A DNA stretch of 64,000 nt from Mortierella alpina (GCA_029449245.1 JANATF010000007.1:1922001-1986000), one strand, 5' to 3'; positions 1 to 12,618 are shown, counted from the stretch's first letter. Numbers and translations: made by a program. Notes: generated by a model not told the origin, from the sequence alone.

Positions 1-2498
1 CACTCGAGGTCCTTGTTGGCCGTCTGTACTGGGATCGGTTCCATGATACCTGTCATAGCCTCCATCCTCAGTTTTTGTTCCTTCTTTTCCTTCCGTGCAG
101 CTTTCTTTCGTGCCTTCTCCTGCTCTGCTGTTATGCATCTTGCGCAGGTAAAGTCGACGTTCTCCCAATCTTTTGCTGACCGTCCTTGCTCCGCATCCTC
201 TTGCTTCAGACATGCCACATGCTGCCAGACATTGCACTTGCCACAGGCAATCATCAGCTCGCCATCGTCCTATTGGAGTTTTTCAAAAGGTTAGCCTATG
301 ACATGACTAGTCCGTCTGTGGTTGTAACAAAAGGCAAGGCAGCTCGGAAGAGGCTGTAAAGCTATTGCTTACCAAGTTGTTGCCATTCACTCCGCAGACA
401 CAGTCAAAGAACCAGTCTTCTTCCTCTGCCTCGTCATTAGCCTCGTCCTCAGAGTGTTCGTCCACGTGGCCGCCTGCGAGCCTCTTCCTTTTTCTTTCCT
501 CGCGCTCTTTGGCTATCCGTTGCTGTAGCTTCTTCTTCTGCTCCTCTCTTTCCCAAATCGCATTCTCCCGAGCCTTGAGTCGAATTTCACGCTCCTTGAG
601 CCGATTATCTCGGACTTGTTGTTGTGCAATTCTTTCCTACAAGTGTCAAGGTAGTAACAATTAACAAATGTGAGTTGAGAGGATAGAGTTTTGTAATATG
701 CTAGAGGAAGGTTAGCCATCTTCCAAACCAGAAAGTGTGGGGCCATTACCTTTTCAGCGCGTCTCTCGCGAAGCTCTTGTCGACGCTGCTCGGTAGCAGC
801 TTGCAACTCCTGCTGCCGAATCGACTCCAAACGAGCTTTCTCCTGAAGTTCTAGCTCCCGAATAACAATCCTTGACGACCTTTTGCGATTGGCGATCGCC
901 TCAAGCTTCTCTAGCTCCTTTTCCTTCTCTGCAAAATCGCCTAGTACCTTTGGGAGAATGTCGTTGATGATAAGGGAATGGAGAGCCTTCTCGTACGGGT
1001 TCTTGGAACGGCGAAATAAATTGCCAAACTCCTCCCATTCTTGCCGGGTTATGCATATAGGCTCCCATTCTACTCCTGGTGTGAGGGGCGGCGTCTCGAA
1101 GTCCGACTCTACATCTGATTCTGGCGAAGCCTGTTTCTGTCCACGCGTAGAGCGACGGGTGCCGCGCCGAGCTACAAGCGCAGCTTTGACTTTTGGCGGA
1201 GGAGCTGCTTGCTTTGTAGATTTGGTGATCCTTTTTGGTGGCGGGTTCTCTCTGTAAAGGCGGTTGTCTGAGACGAAATGGATTACACGCAACAGAACGA
1301 TATTCGTCAGCAAGGCAGAGATTGTTGATTAGTGAAGGAAGTAAACGTTCCTTTGAGATGCTTACCATCAAAAAGCCAGTATGTTCGATCCAGAGCATCA
1401 TGACCTATTGGGTCTACACGCTATACAACCCAGATTTAAGACAGAGCAGATATGTGAGTATGCAGGGCTGCATACATCCTAGAGAACTTTTATGAACGAT
1501 GGGTTCTGCGGCACAACATACCCATTCAACCGCCACTTCTTCTTCTTCCTTGAAACTGGCTCGAAAACGCTCTGGGTCGTCCAGCTGCCACTCGCAAAGG
1601 TTGCTCAATATCAGGAGCTTAGTGGCAAGACTGAATGATTCGTAATTGTATGCATCCTCCTCCAACCACGGGTTCTGTTCCTCTGCTCGCTTTTCAAACT
1701 CTTTCTGTGCGTACTTGATCCAGTTGTCGAAGCTATTGCAAGGAATGAATCCATAGGGAGCAAGGGCATGGAGTATGTTAGGGAGTTGCCACTACTCATA
1801 AATTGCCAAGGAGGGACCCTGCCCTTTTCACAGCACACGCGTCGATCACATTTTTTGGTCCGTGCTCAACGGTTGCACGCAGGGAGCAAGATTGTTCAAC
1901 CTGACCAATGCCCACACGCTCAAGAAAGCAAAACGACAAAAGGCAAACGAATGGCGAGCATGCAAAGGTGATGGATACGCTAGATCCGAAAAAAAAGCTA
2001 AGCTTGCAGGATGCCCAAGAGTATAAACGCCCGATGGTTTTACCTGACATGACGATCTTGGGTCAATGCACGTAACATTCGAGCTTGAAGGTCAACGAGG
2101 TACGCCATCGAACTTGGATCCACAAGAGCTTGTTCCAAGTCCTACTCATTGATGAAGTTGACATGTTAGTGGAACGAATGGCTCATCGAACAGACCCAGC
2201 GGCACACATGGCAGGGCTTGAGACAATGATCGCATCCACGGAAAGACAAGGGTGTGGAGATCAGAAAGTAACAAAAAGTGGACGATCAAGTGGTGGCGAA
2301 GGAGCCTGGCTGGTGATTATGCAGCGTGCCGACGCAGCTGTGAGCAGCCACAGGAAGCAGAGCGCATTTTACCTCTGTCTCAAAGTCGTCCAGGGCAAAT
2401 GCAGGATGGAACAGGTGAAGGAACTGGCAAATGGCCGCAAAGTCCTTCATGGACCGTAGCTCCAGCAGCTTTGTATGATATATGGGGTCCACGTTCAT
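1..2498 (-). CDS. CECR2/RSF1-like DDT and PHD-finger chromatin protein (partial, C-terminus outside window)
   Basis: Model with exons 2373-2498, 2044-2141, 1522-1732, 1366-1420, 750-1267, 373-636 and 1-269, phases consistent throughout. About 513 residues are visible. The first exon carries FAAICQFLHLFHPAF, the start of a DDT/CECR2-type module. It continues with ATKLLILSNLCEWQLDD and then a segment ending RTYWLFDDNRLYRE, the usual block after a DDT domain in CECR2, RSF1 and ISWI partners. After a long charged coiled-coil (around 300-400) comes a PHD finger with Cys415, Cys417, Cys433, Cys436, His441, Cys444, Cys466 and Cys469. Such proteins are accessory subunits of nuclear chromatin remodellers that read histone tails. 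The start is the ATG at 2498; an in-frame GTG lies further upstream. It is divergent from the Ypt1 gene. Any bromodomain, as in animal CECR2, would lie outside the window, so CECR2 versus RSF1 cannot be decided. Confidence 0.78.
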
Positions 2499-2948
2499 GG
2501 TGGAGTGTCGGGCTTTATATAGGTGTATGCAGGCCGATGGGTCGAGCACAAAAGGACGAGCGTGGAATGGTGCTGGGGTCGACAGGTGGCCGAGGGGCGA
2601 TGTGCAGGGGAGCTGCTGTCAGAAAAGGGCGCTGTGGGGAGAGGCGTGGGTCGTGTGCGGTGCTCAGGATGTGCGCTTTGTTTTATAGTGCATGGAACGG
2701 GGGGGATCAGGATTGCAAAAAGCGAGAGAAGGCACAGGTCAGAAATTCGAGACCAGCCAGCACATCATATGAAAAAAATGGTCTCTGGCTATTCACGCGA
2801 TCGAGCCGAATCAGATACGTCATAGGAGCCATGGGGGAAGTGCAGTGAGGTTCATTCATCACTTCATCTCTTTTTTTGCTCCCTGCACTCTCAACCTTCA
2901 CTTCGCTTCACTTCGCTTCACTTCACCTCCAAACCAAACCAAACCACC
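2499..2948. promoter_or_regulatory. Divergent intergenic region between the PHD protein and ypt1
   Basis: A 450-bp region shared by two divergent genes. Close to the Ypt1 start are short direct repeats: CTTCGCTTCA units around 2899-2925 and AAACC units around 2932-2946, just before the ATG. A TATATA-like stretch is at 2515-2520. I see no ORF with credible codon use here. Confidence 0.4.
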
Positions 2949-4669
2949 ATGAACCCTGAATAGTAAGTACCTCTTCCACTCCTCCAACACTTGCACACGC
3001 GCAATCTCCTGTCCTATCCTCGTCTCTTCCAACACTTCATCCACTTGCCCAGCCCAGCCGTTTTATCCTTGACCACCTTTCACCTCGCGCTGCACCGACA
3101 GTCCCCTCGCGCTGCACTGCCCATAGCATGCTCTGACCAGGGCTGCGCCATCGACATGGCATGGCCTTTGCAGGGGTGTGCTCAAGGATTGCATTTGCTG
3201 CGGACCTTTGCTACCCTTTGTCCTATTGCCGCCAGTGTCATATCAGAACTTTTTTTTGTGCCAAGCAAGGGGGAGGAGAGAGGGTCACAGGATGGGGTGA
3301 GTGAGGCTGTCCAAAAAAAAAACTTTGAACCGGGGCAGACCAACCTCGTGCAAGCACCTTGGAAAGCAATGCCTTGGGCTAGGAACCTGCATTAACACTC
3401 GAGCAGAACCCAAAACCGCGGGAAGGGATTCATCTCACGGCCACCGCGTTCTCGCGCACGCCTCATGGTCACTTATTCGCCCGTCCTTATTCGCTCTCCG
3501 TTCCAGTCTGACCCAAACCTCACAGCGCGCCTCACCATCTGGGAAAAAAGAAAAGAAAAAGCAGTGTCCTCGCATTGCCATGTCCCAGCTTTTTCTCTAA
3601 CCCTGACTGATTTCGAAAATAGCGATTACCTCTTCAAGCTCTTGCTCATTGGCGACAGTGGAGTCGGTAAAAGTTGTTTGCTCCTGAGGTTCGCCGATGA
3701 CACCTACACCGAGAGCTACATCTCCACCATCGGCGTTGACTTTGTAAGTTACTGCACCTGGACTAATCTTTTGACTTGTTGAACAAGGGGGCACAGAAAC
3801 CGGAGCATGTCATGTGGCATTACATCTTTCGCATAAGCCGAACCGAATCAATGAATAGTACCAAAGCTCGCCACCACCTAATCTCCCTCGCTCACTTTTT
3901 CACTCGATATAGAAAATCCGCACCATTGAACTCGAGGGCAAGACCGTCAAGCTCCAAATTGTATACGCGCGATGAACAAAATGCCTGGCACATATCATGC
4001 ACGAGCGACAGCACGGAAACTAACCCTCACCATTGCTATTCCTTATTGTTTTCTCGCTTTTTCTCTCTTAACGGCGGCTATAGTGGGATACGTAAGTTGA
4101 TCACACTCTCTGCTCAACGGACGATGAGACCTTGTCCCTGTCCTACATGCTCACACAACTGACCATGGAATGCTCGTTTTCCTTTCTCTCTCCCCTTTAT
4201 GTACCATCTTTTTGCACGTGTCACACACACAACTCAATTCGACAGTGCTGGACAAGAGCGTTTCCGCACGATCACCTCTTCGTACTACCGTGGAGCGCAC
4301 GGCATCATTGTCGTCTACGATGTCACGGACCAGGACACCTTTGCAAACGTGAAGCAATGGCTCGCAGAGATTGATCGCTATGCCTCCGAGGGCGTCAACA
4401 AGCTTCTGGTAGGAAACAAGAGCGATCTGACCAACAAGAAGGTGGTCGAATATACTGTTGCCAAGGAGTTTGCGGATCAGCTGGCCATTCCATTTTTGGA
4501 GACCTCGGCCAAGAGTGCCACCAATGTCGAGCAGGCCTTCATGACCATGGCCAAGCAGATCAAGGATCGCATGGGCTCTGCTACCGTCAACCCCGCCGGC
4601 GCCAACAAGAGCATCAAGGTCGGCTCTGGTCAGCAGCTGCCAGCACAGTCCAGCGGTGGATGCTGCTAG
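2949..4669 (+). CDS. ypt1: Ypt1/Rab1 small GTPase
   Basis: Five coding exons: 2949-2962, 3623-3743, 3913-3960, 4084-4091 and 4246-4669, giving 204 residues. The protein begins [20 protein letters not shown], almost identical to yeast Ypt1. It has the P-loop GDSGVGKS (15-22), switch [17 protein letters not shown] (62-68), NKSD and the ETSAK-type loop. It ends in Gly-Gly-Cys-Cys for double geranylgeranylation. Rab1/Ypt1 controls ER-to-Golgi vesicle tethering and autophagosome formation. The first coding exon is only 14 nt, followed by a 660-nt intron. The fourth exon is an 8-nt microexon (TGGGATAC) encoding Trp-Asp and two bases of Thr in the DTAGQ loop, flanked by canonical AG and GTAAGT. All boundaries restore the conserved sequence exactly, so the call is very secure. 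Confidence 0.97.
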
Positions 4670-4946
4670 ATTGCCCCTCCCCCCTTTTCCCTTTTTTTTT
4701 GTCACTATTGTTTTTGTTGAATAGGGTTCCTTGGCTGGCTGATCAACACCTGGATTCCTTGTCCACATCGTATGCCCGCTCATTCCTACCAATATATTAC
4801 CCTTATCCCCTTTCGCCTCCCCTTCCTTCAGATACAATTCATACTCTGTTTATTCCTCATTTCGCGTCGATTAAAGCCAAAATTGTCATGATTCCTCGCG
4901 ACATCTGGCGTGTGCGATATTGTGGTGGACCAGTACCAGCAGGGCG
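4670..4946. other. Convergent 3' region between ypt1 and the Ku80 gene
   Basis: A T-rich and C-rich 277-bp spacer in which both 3' untranslated regions must lie. No coding signal is seen. Confidence 0.4.
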
Positions 4947-7900
4947 TTAATCCATGAGAGCCAGCAAGTCATCCTCATCTGGCTCATCTACTTCCTCCAC
5001 TGGTACTGTAGTCGTGTCCTCAGAAGTTTCTAACAGGAACTAATGTCGAAGGGAAAGAAAGTGGAGGGCAAGAGCCATAAAGGTGTGAGACCGGGATGCA
5101 CACACCATAACATTCCTAGTTGCTGCATAAACATCACATTCGCGTCCATGGTACACTACCTGATCAGCCTCTTCCTCTGAAGCTCCACTGGCGCCTGCGG
5201 GGACCTCATCTATCGTCAAAAGACCCAGCTCTCTCTTGTGCTTCACGATCAAATCCCAGAAATCCGTCCGCAGCGGCGAGGTCGATGTGTTGAGACATGT
5301 CTGCTTGACTTCCCTGATAAACGAATTCCATGTATCAACTCTTTCCTTGGCAGTCTCCATTCTCTCCGTCTCAGATTCAGCAGATAGAAGGCTCGAATCC
5401 GCACATGACAAAAACTCTCGCAGACTCTTCAAGCAGTCAATGGCTTTCTCATAGAGCTGGTCGCCGAATGATGTCGAGATCAACTTTAAAACCATAGCCT
5501 TCATCTGATCGACAGCCAGTGCAACTGTGACGAACCCAGCACCTGCCAATCGAACACCCTGCTGACTCTGAATAGTCGCAATCCTGATCATTGCCTGAAA
5601 ATCCTTGACGGGGTCGGACGTACCAACCTCACGGACTGCACTCATCTCGAATGGGATCATTCCACTTGCTACCAGGTCACCAGCTGCACCTGCACCGAAC
5701 ACCGAACCTCCGGGAGCTCTGCCGTTTGCCGATCCAGACGTGGCTGTACCAAACACTGATTCTGACTTGTGGCGCTTGTTGCCCGTGAGTCCTTCGAAGA
5801 GACTGCCTCCACTTGCCGCAGAACCTGGCACACCAGCTCCGCTCAGTTGCGCCGAAATTCCGTCCTTGTCTTTGTCTTCCTCCAGTGTAGCCTGGTATCC
5901 GCGCTTGCCTTTTAGTGGCTGCTCCACCTTTTTGATGTCCCAAAGTCGGATCAAATTGTCAGTCATTGGTTGCGCATTGACCTCAAGTTCAGGAATAGGC
6001 CTCAGCTGCGCCTCCAGAATAGGGTTGAGGGGCGGGAGGGGTTTGGTTTTGTCAGGGTTCAGGGCGCGGAACTCAACCAGCTGCTTATGTCTCTGCACGG
6101 CCGGGTTAAACGTCTCCTCTGGCCGGAGATACTCCCTAATAGCGTTGCAGAGACAATAAGAGGTTTAGTATACAAAAGCCATGTACGAACTAGATATTCA
6201 AGCCTCTGTCGACAACAGTAGCACTACATCACGTACTCTTCTTCAGAAGGCTTTAGATTTAAGGCGCTGATGAAGTCTTTGCATGCTTCGATGCTCTCTG
6301 GTGTTGCAAGCAATTTGTGCTTTTCCACCTTTTTGCCACTCGCAGTCTGAATGTCGCTCAGTGACGCAAATACATAACGCCGAATATCTTCACTAAAGGC
6401 CACCTAGCATGCAGACACCAGATAGCGAATCAGCAAATCTGCGAAGGAAAAATAACCTAGCACTCGTCCTAGCTATACCCTGCTTACCTGTCCGAAATAC
6501 AAGCACTTGTGGTCGATTCCGATATGGTGCCAAAGTATACCGAGTTTAGGTTCTGCATCTTCCACGCGCACATAACGACACAATGCCATAGAGGCCTTTT
6601 CCTCGAGTCCAAAAAGTAGTCCCGAAAGTTCCACAAGAGCTCTGCTATCGCCAGGGGCTGAAAACACAGCGTAAATGTTGGACAGGAGCCACTCTCTCCG
6701 GAACTAGAAAAGCATGAGCGGAGCGTATTAGCATACATGATGATTGCCTCCCTGCGATACACTCGAGAAGAGTGCCTGAACCACGATTGATATCACTTAC
6801 GAAATGTGCCTTGAAAAAGCCCAAGATCGTCAGGCTCTTGGCTGTGCGCAACTTGTATGCTTCCAGATCCACGGCTCGAATAGGAACGATTGTTTTTCCG
6901 TACATATAAGCCTTCTCCAGTGAATCGGCAGGAACTTCCACGTCTTCGCTGTCCGCATCTCCGTCCGCCATGTCGGCAGTGACTTTGAGTTTGTAAGCCC
7001 TTGACAGATTGACGTTACCCGTATGGCCATCCGGCAGCTCGTCCGCTGACACTGACTCTGACAGCTTGGAGTACTTCTTGGCCGTCGGTATCTTCATGAT
7101 CATGGTAGCAGGATACATGTGAACTGGAATGGAGAGCGACGCGTCGGGATGACCCTCTGGGTCGCCAAGATCGAGCGTGCCCCTGTATACCGCCGTTGGC
7201 TTGACTTTTTTGGTATGGAACTCGTTCAACTGCTCAGTGGCTTCCTCCAGAGAGAAGATATTACCAGATGTCTCTTCGCACAGGCTCTTGAAAAACTCTT
7301 CATTCTCTGCTTGGGTCGTTGTCTTTGGTTTGGATTCCCCGTCGCTATCAAAATCAGTGCCGCTGTGAAGGGAATGATGGGATTAACACCAGTTTAAACT
7401 GATACTCACAGAAAGAAAAGCGTATGCACTACGAGGCCTTACATGACATTGAGTTCGATCCCATCCTCTTTGAGAGTAGGCGTGATGTGCTCAAGGCCCT
7501 CCGTGTTGAGCGCGGCTGAGGCGTCTGTTATAATGTAGATCTTTTTCTGGTACTTGAGCTTCTTGCAAAACTTTGTCATCATATCCAACGACACGATCAG
7601 TCCGTCCATGCCTGAATGATGTACATATGAAAGCGATTGGCCGGGACTGGTTAGCAACTTTGATGGTTAAGAGGAACGCCCGCGTGAAAGAGTCCACCGT
7701 TTACGCGTAACCTACAATCACCCATTGTCTCGCCGAGCTCAATATCGTCTTGAACGCCCTTCATGAGGTCGAGGGTGGCAATGCCCAGAGGCTGCAGAAC
7801 GTCTACAAATTGGTAGTCCGCACCGTTTGCGTCCAACGTTGCCAAGTCGTTATTCGTGTCTAACACAAGCTTTACGTTAGAGTCCCAGGCTCGATGTCGG

Positions 7901-8243
7901 GCAAGATAGTTATGTCGATAATGTGCTTCATCTTCAGGAGCAAAGGGCCTTACTTTTGGATCCCACAAGGATGACGGAGACGTAAACGGTCTTCCTGTTC
8001 ATGTGTACCTACGGTTTTTTGGGATTTTGGTGGCAAAAAGCAACTCTGGTTCAGTCACCAGCACAACCTCCAAGCATTAGCGCGCGTATGGAGGAATCCA
8101 AACTTAGTGGATACCTTGTTGGCAAGGAGAGCCAAGAGAACCTGCTTTGTCTCCTCATGACGCGAAATGTTGCCTCCTTCGCGTTTGGCTTTGAGCGTCG
8201 GGCCTACATCCAGGATATAAATGGTCGCCTCTTTGGATGCCAT
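4947..8243 (-). CDS. ku80: Ku80 (Ku86) DNA-end-binding subunit with DNA-PKcs-binding type C-terminus
   Basis: Nine exons: 8115-8243, 7954-8008, 7716-7859, 7443-7611, 6801-7362, 6488-6703, 6237-6403, 5160-6135 and 4947-5039, giving 836 residues. The N-terminal vWA-like domain starts with EATIYILDVGPTL. The Ku core includes GNVNLSRAYK, PIRAVDLEAYKLR and AVFSAPGDSRALVEL. Ku80 pairs with Ku70 as the ring that threads broken DNA ends in non-homologous end joining and protects telomeres. After the core comes a helical Ku_PK_bind-like domain containing LYEKAIDCLKSLREF and TDFWDLIVKHKRELGLLT. The last 31-codon exon ends DEPDEDDLLALMD, matching the acidic EED-DLL tail with which animal Ku80 recruits DNA-PKcs. 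The protein is about 100 residues longer than human Ku80; a Ser/Gly-rich insert lies before the C-terminal domain. Start at the ATG 8243. Confidence 0.93.
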
Positions 8244-8537
8244 GGCGGTTTAAAGGAAATGAGGGAGGAAGGGTGGCGAGGATAGAGGAAATAGGTAGCT
8301 GATTCTGTTCCCTGCGCAATGTGCCAAGTAAAAGCGCGTCGAGGGCTAGCGTGAGAGGATGAGCAAAACAATGAGCAGTCGAAGACTAGCGGGCGGAGCG
8401 TGAGGGATGAGGGAGATAAAAGAGAGAGAGCAGGACTTTCTGGTTCAGAATTTTATGTTCACCACCCAACCACCCTCCCACTATGCCGTCACAAAGAAGG
8501 GTGATGGTGGCAAAAACAGTATATTGGGTATCTTTGA
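8244..8537. other. Spacer upstream of Ku80, downstream of the zinc-finger gene
   Basis: About 294 bp that hold the Ku80 promoter and the 3' end of the zinc-finger gene, which lies on the same strand and upstream. Purine-rich around 8397-8437. No ORF is supported. Confidence 0.35.
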
Positions 8538-11307
8538 CTATATAGCCGCAACAACACTCTTGGTATCCTGCTCCATAGGAACAATAGCGGCATGCGCACC
8601 GAGCTCTGACGAATCTGCGAGACTCATCGGTTCTTCCTGTTGCGTCGGCTGTGGTGTTTTCGGCGTGGGGTTCGACTGGGGCGAATCCGACGTCTCCATA
8701 GGCTCGGCAGTCTGATCACCACGCACGACGGTGCTCATCTGTTCTGCTGGCATGTATTCCTTCACCACTGCAGACAAATGTGGCGCCTGCTGTTGCTGCT
8801 GCTGTTGCTGCTGCAGATGGTAATGTCCTGGAGCTTGATCTTTAGCATGAGTGGTGCTCGGCTGGTGAGGCTGGGAGAATCGGTGCTGCTGTTGCTGCTG
8901 ATGAAACATTTGTTGCTGCATGATGTGCTGTCGTTCCTCGGGGCTCATGGCATGCTGAGGAGTATAACTCGACTGCATATACCCTTGCCGCCTATCATCC
9001 AAGCGATGCATTTGTTGTCCGGGTATAGGGTGAACGATTTCTTGAGAAGGTGTATGAGAATGGCCACGATCCTTTCGCGCGTGCATGTCAACTCTGGAGT
9101 AGTCAAGAGACGGTGTCTGAGAATGGCCGTATTCGTGCATACGGTAGGGCTGTGGTCTGAAGTCCGCTCTACCATAGTCCATTGATCGCGAGTGAGAATG
9201 CCCGTATTCCTTTGGCCTGGGTCCATCTCGGATCTCCATCTTTGAGAACCCAAGCGATCCCGTGTGGGCGTGGCCTCGGCTCCTATGCAGCGTCCTCGAG
9301 TCGTTTGCGGGGTCCTGATAGTTCAGCTTGGACTGGGGGCCTTGCATCTGTCGATGTGGAAGTCCTGAATTCATATGACTGGACGAGGCCATTGGACGCG
9401 ACGGAGGGTCCAGTGGCTCAGCCTCCGAGACAAAAGAGGAGGCCGACTCCGTCTTAGCTTCCGAGGGATTGGGCTTGTCAGATTTATCAGAGCCTGCCGC
9501 TGACTGCGGCCCTGATGGACATTGGTCAAGGGGTCCTTGTCCATTCGAAGGCGAGGAAGGCCGGCTACTCGAGAACTGTCCTGCAGTAGCGCGCTCGGCT
9601 TGAGAATCGTCCGGCATGAGAGCGTTTGTAGCCTGTGAGGATCGGCGGCGATGGGAGCTATCGCCATACATCGTCTGCAGTGGATGGTGCTCCTGGATAG
9701 TGTCCAGGTGTAGCATGAGTCCATCGAGGTGCTTGGCATCATGCTCCCGCTGGGAGCTGATCTCCAACATCTTGTAGTAGTCTACAGGCGTGCCGTTGTG
9801 CTTGCGTGAATGCTCGAGCAGAGAGTCCGATCGTGCAAACTTCTTTCCACACCCATCTACCGTGCATATGAATGGCTTTTCGCCTGTATGTGTCCGCATG
9901 TGCCTGATCACCTGGTGGTGCTTATGGAAGGGTTTTTGCTTCACTACGCAGTTCTCCCACTCGCAGGTATATTGTGACTAAGGCAGCGACCAGGCATTAT
10001 CCACGTTAGTATCGCACAATACAGCAAATGATGCCTCATTCCGTCAGATTTAGCCTTACCTTTCCAAGACCAATGTGGAATTCTTCTACGTGGCTCACGA
10101 GCCAATCCAGAGCGCCAAAGACTTGGTTGCAGCTCTTCCAAAGACAAGTCCATGTGCTCTGAGCTGGACCCCCAGAGGCTGGCGAGAGCTGTCTTTGTGG
10201 CAGTGGCACAGGCATGGAGGATCGCATGCTCGGTGCCACCATAGATCCTTCTCCGGGCAGGGCGTCTTCGTACGGCACATACCCAGAGTCCGAGTCGCCG
10301 TCGGCCATATCGACAGAGAGCCGTCGCTTCTTGCGGTCCGATCCGAGTTCGATGCGGGATATGAGCGACTCATCCGGTGTGGTGCCGTTTTTCTGATTCA
10401 GTTGAGCATCAAGCTGATAACAAACATCCTTGAGATCCTTGTAGTTTGCGCTTCGCAGCTCATACTTTGCATGAAGCTCACCGTACTCCCTTCGTGCACG
10501 CTCGAGCTCCGAGGCCGTGATGGAGAACTTGTATTCGAGATCCGTGTTGTTGCGTTGCAGATTCTCAATCTTTTGGCACAAGAAACCATTCTTTTGGATC
10601 AGGGTCGAGAGCTGGCCCGTCAATGAACTTTCGATCTCTATAAACGGCAAGGGGGTGGGAGGAGCGAGCATGAATAAGACAAACCTCGTGCAATGCATGT
10701 CTGTGCTTATGCTGTGTCACACCTTGTGCATAGATGCATGGGTGGTCGGTAGTGAAAGTCGGTGCTGTGTGCGAGACAAGAGTTGAGCAATTGCGCTGCA
10801 TATCAAAACGCCGTATTCGTCGTCATCGTACTCCCTCTTCTCCCTGTCCCCTTTCCCTTCTCTCTCTCTCTCTCTGTCTCTCTCTCTCTTTTTCTCCTTC
10901 TTGTCTTCCCTTCCTAACCCCTTCGTTCTCCTCCAGGTGACCAGGTCAGCATTTTTTCCCGCCCCCTTTTATTTCCCTATCGCTTTCCTTCAAGGCACCA
11001 GATGGCCAAAGTAGGCGACTAGGCCGAGCGCGGGATAGAATGAGAGAACCGTGTCCCACCTCAAAAGTGGAATATTGAACACATCAAGCTGGGCTGGATG
11101 TGAAAATAGGATATTGTGCCGCAGTGGCGAAGATGGGCCCCGAGACACTCAAAGGTCAAAGTCACTCGTTCGACATGTATGAAGCTTACCATTGAACTGT
11201 CTTGAGTGGGCTTCCCAGAAGCGTGCGAGCATGGATTGTAGATCCGCAATTGAGGTTACTTCTTGCGATGCGTTGCCGTTCATGTCGCGTTCTCGCGATT
11301 CTTTCAT
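8538..11307 (-). CDS. C2H2 zinc-finger transcription factor with CWCH2 (GLI/ZIC-type) fingers
   Basis: Three exons, 11190-11307, 10060-10637 and 8538-9977, encode 711 residues. The N-terminal part is a heptad-like coiled coil (roughly 40-130). Finger 1 begins [12 protein letters not shown] and is atypical. Finger 2 begins YTCEWENC and uses the His pair of VIRHMRTH. Finger 3 is [16 protein letters not shown] with His-x3-His. The Trp between the two Cys of the first two fingers is the tandem CWCH2 signature of the GLI, ZIC and Zap1 families, in which the two fingers pack together. The C-terminal 350 residues are disordered, with Gln runs around 8770-8810 and 8890-8920 and three copies of a GHSH/HSHTPS-like motif. 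A nuclear DNA-binding regulator is likely; the target is unknown. The second exon ends exactly after finger 1. Confidence 0.85.
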
Positions 11308-12618
11308 GGTATTCTAGTGTGTCTGCTTTGATCAGGACTAGATCGCATAGTAGAAGCGAACACGGGTGTTAGTCGACATTGCGCCTGGAGGGAGGTGGTT
11401 GTAGTATCTCAGTATTTGCCTTGTGCGAGACGGCATGCACCTTGGAAGCAACGCACAATGAACACAAACAATCAAGGCGGTGATCAGTTCTCAAGTAGAA
11501 GTTGACGACAGTCTCCGGGCTGGCTGTGAACAAGGAAAAGGGGTGTGCTGGCCGAGAAGAGAGGTGGGAGAAGTAGAAGACGGAAAAAGTATCCGAAAAT
11601 AGACGTGTCCAGAGGATGGGGGACAGAGGGTGCTCGGCGGAGACAAGGGTAGGGAGTAAGGGAGTGGGGAGAAGGGGGGAGAAGAAGAGAGTCGAAAAAA
11701 AATACAAAATCTGGCTCTAATGGGATATGGGAGTTCTGGGGCACAAATGACCGCGCCCACCAGGCACACAGCGTCGGGTGAGATATAACAAAAGGGAGCT
11801 CCGATTATGCCTTCGAGAGAGATAGGAGCAGAGAGAGGAGTGTAGAATAGAGCAGAGACAAGCGGAGGGGGGGGGCTCCGTACAATAGAACAGAGGTCGA
11901 ATCAAGAAGACAAGCAGGCATGCGAGCGAGAAAGCAGTGCCTCTGAGGAGCGCATTGGAGGTGTGGAGCGCGCAGATTGCAAAAGTCAGGAGGAGGGGGG
12001 GGTCGGAATGGGTGAATGAGTCGCCTTCAGAGGATCCCTTGATTTCTTCCTTTCATTCCACTTTCTCCAGGGTCATTATTCGCGTTCTCAGGGACCGGGA
12101 AACACTCCTCGCGCTCACGTTAAACCTTCCAGTCACGACCAAAATATCGTCAAAGGGGTACGCGGCTGACAACAGGCGGATAGAGATAGGGGAGACTTCA
12201 CTTGTGAGCTTGCAATCCTTGACGAGTTTGTTTTTTTTTTACCTGAATGAGGAGCGGGCGGGAGAGGAGGGATGGGGCCAATGGTCCAAGAGTTTCTTTT
12301 GGTTTGGCGAAGGAGCGAAATGGGTCCTGGCGTAAGAATATGCTGCGCCAGCCAAGAAAAGGAGACAATGGGCTGAAGCTGGTATCGAGTCGGCGAGGGA
12401 TGGCGGCGACAGGGCTGGCGGCGAGTGAAGGGAGCAAGGGACGGCGAGGTTGTGCAGAGACAGAGGAGGATATGGGGTATGAAGAATGAAGAATGACAGA
12501 GAGGACAAGAGAGAAAAAAGGAAGGCAAAAAGGACAAACGAGGGCAGAGACAGAGACCATTTTAAAGGGCAGTACGCGGGCGCCTGGTCGGGAGAACCGC
12601 CCTCCTGGAGCTCGACTT

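Noticed and set aside
8640-9185. Leu/Met-rich plus-strand frame opposite the zinc-finger gene
   Set aside because: It is the antisense reading of the Gln/His-rich tail of the zinc-finger protein.
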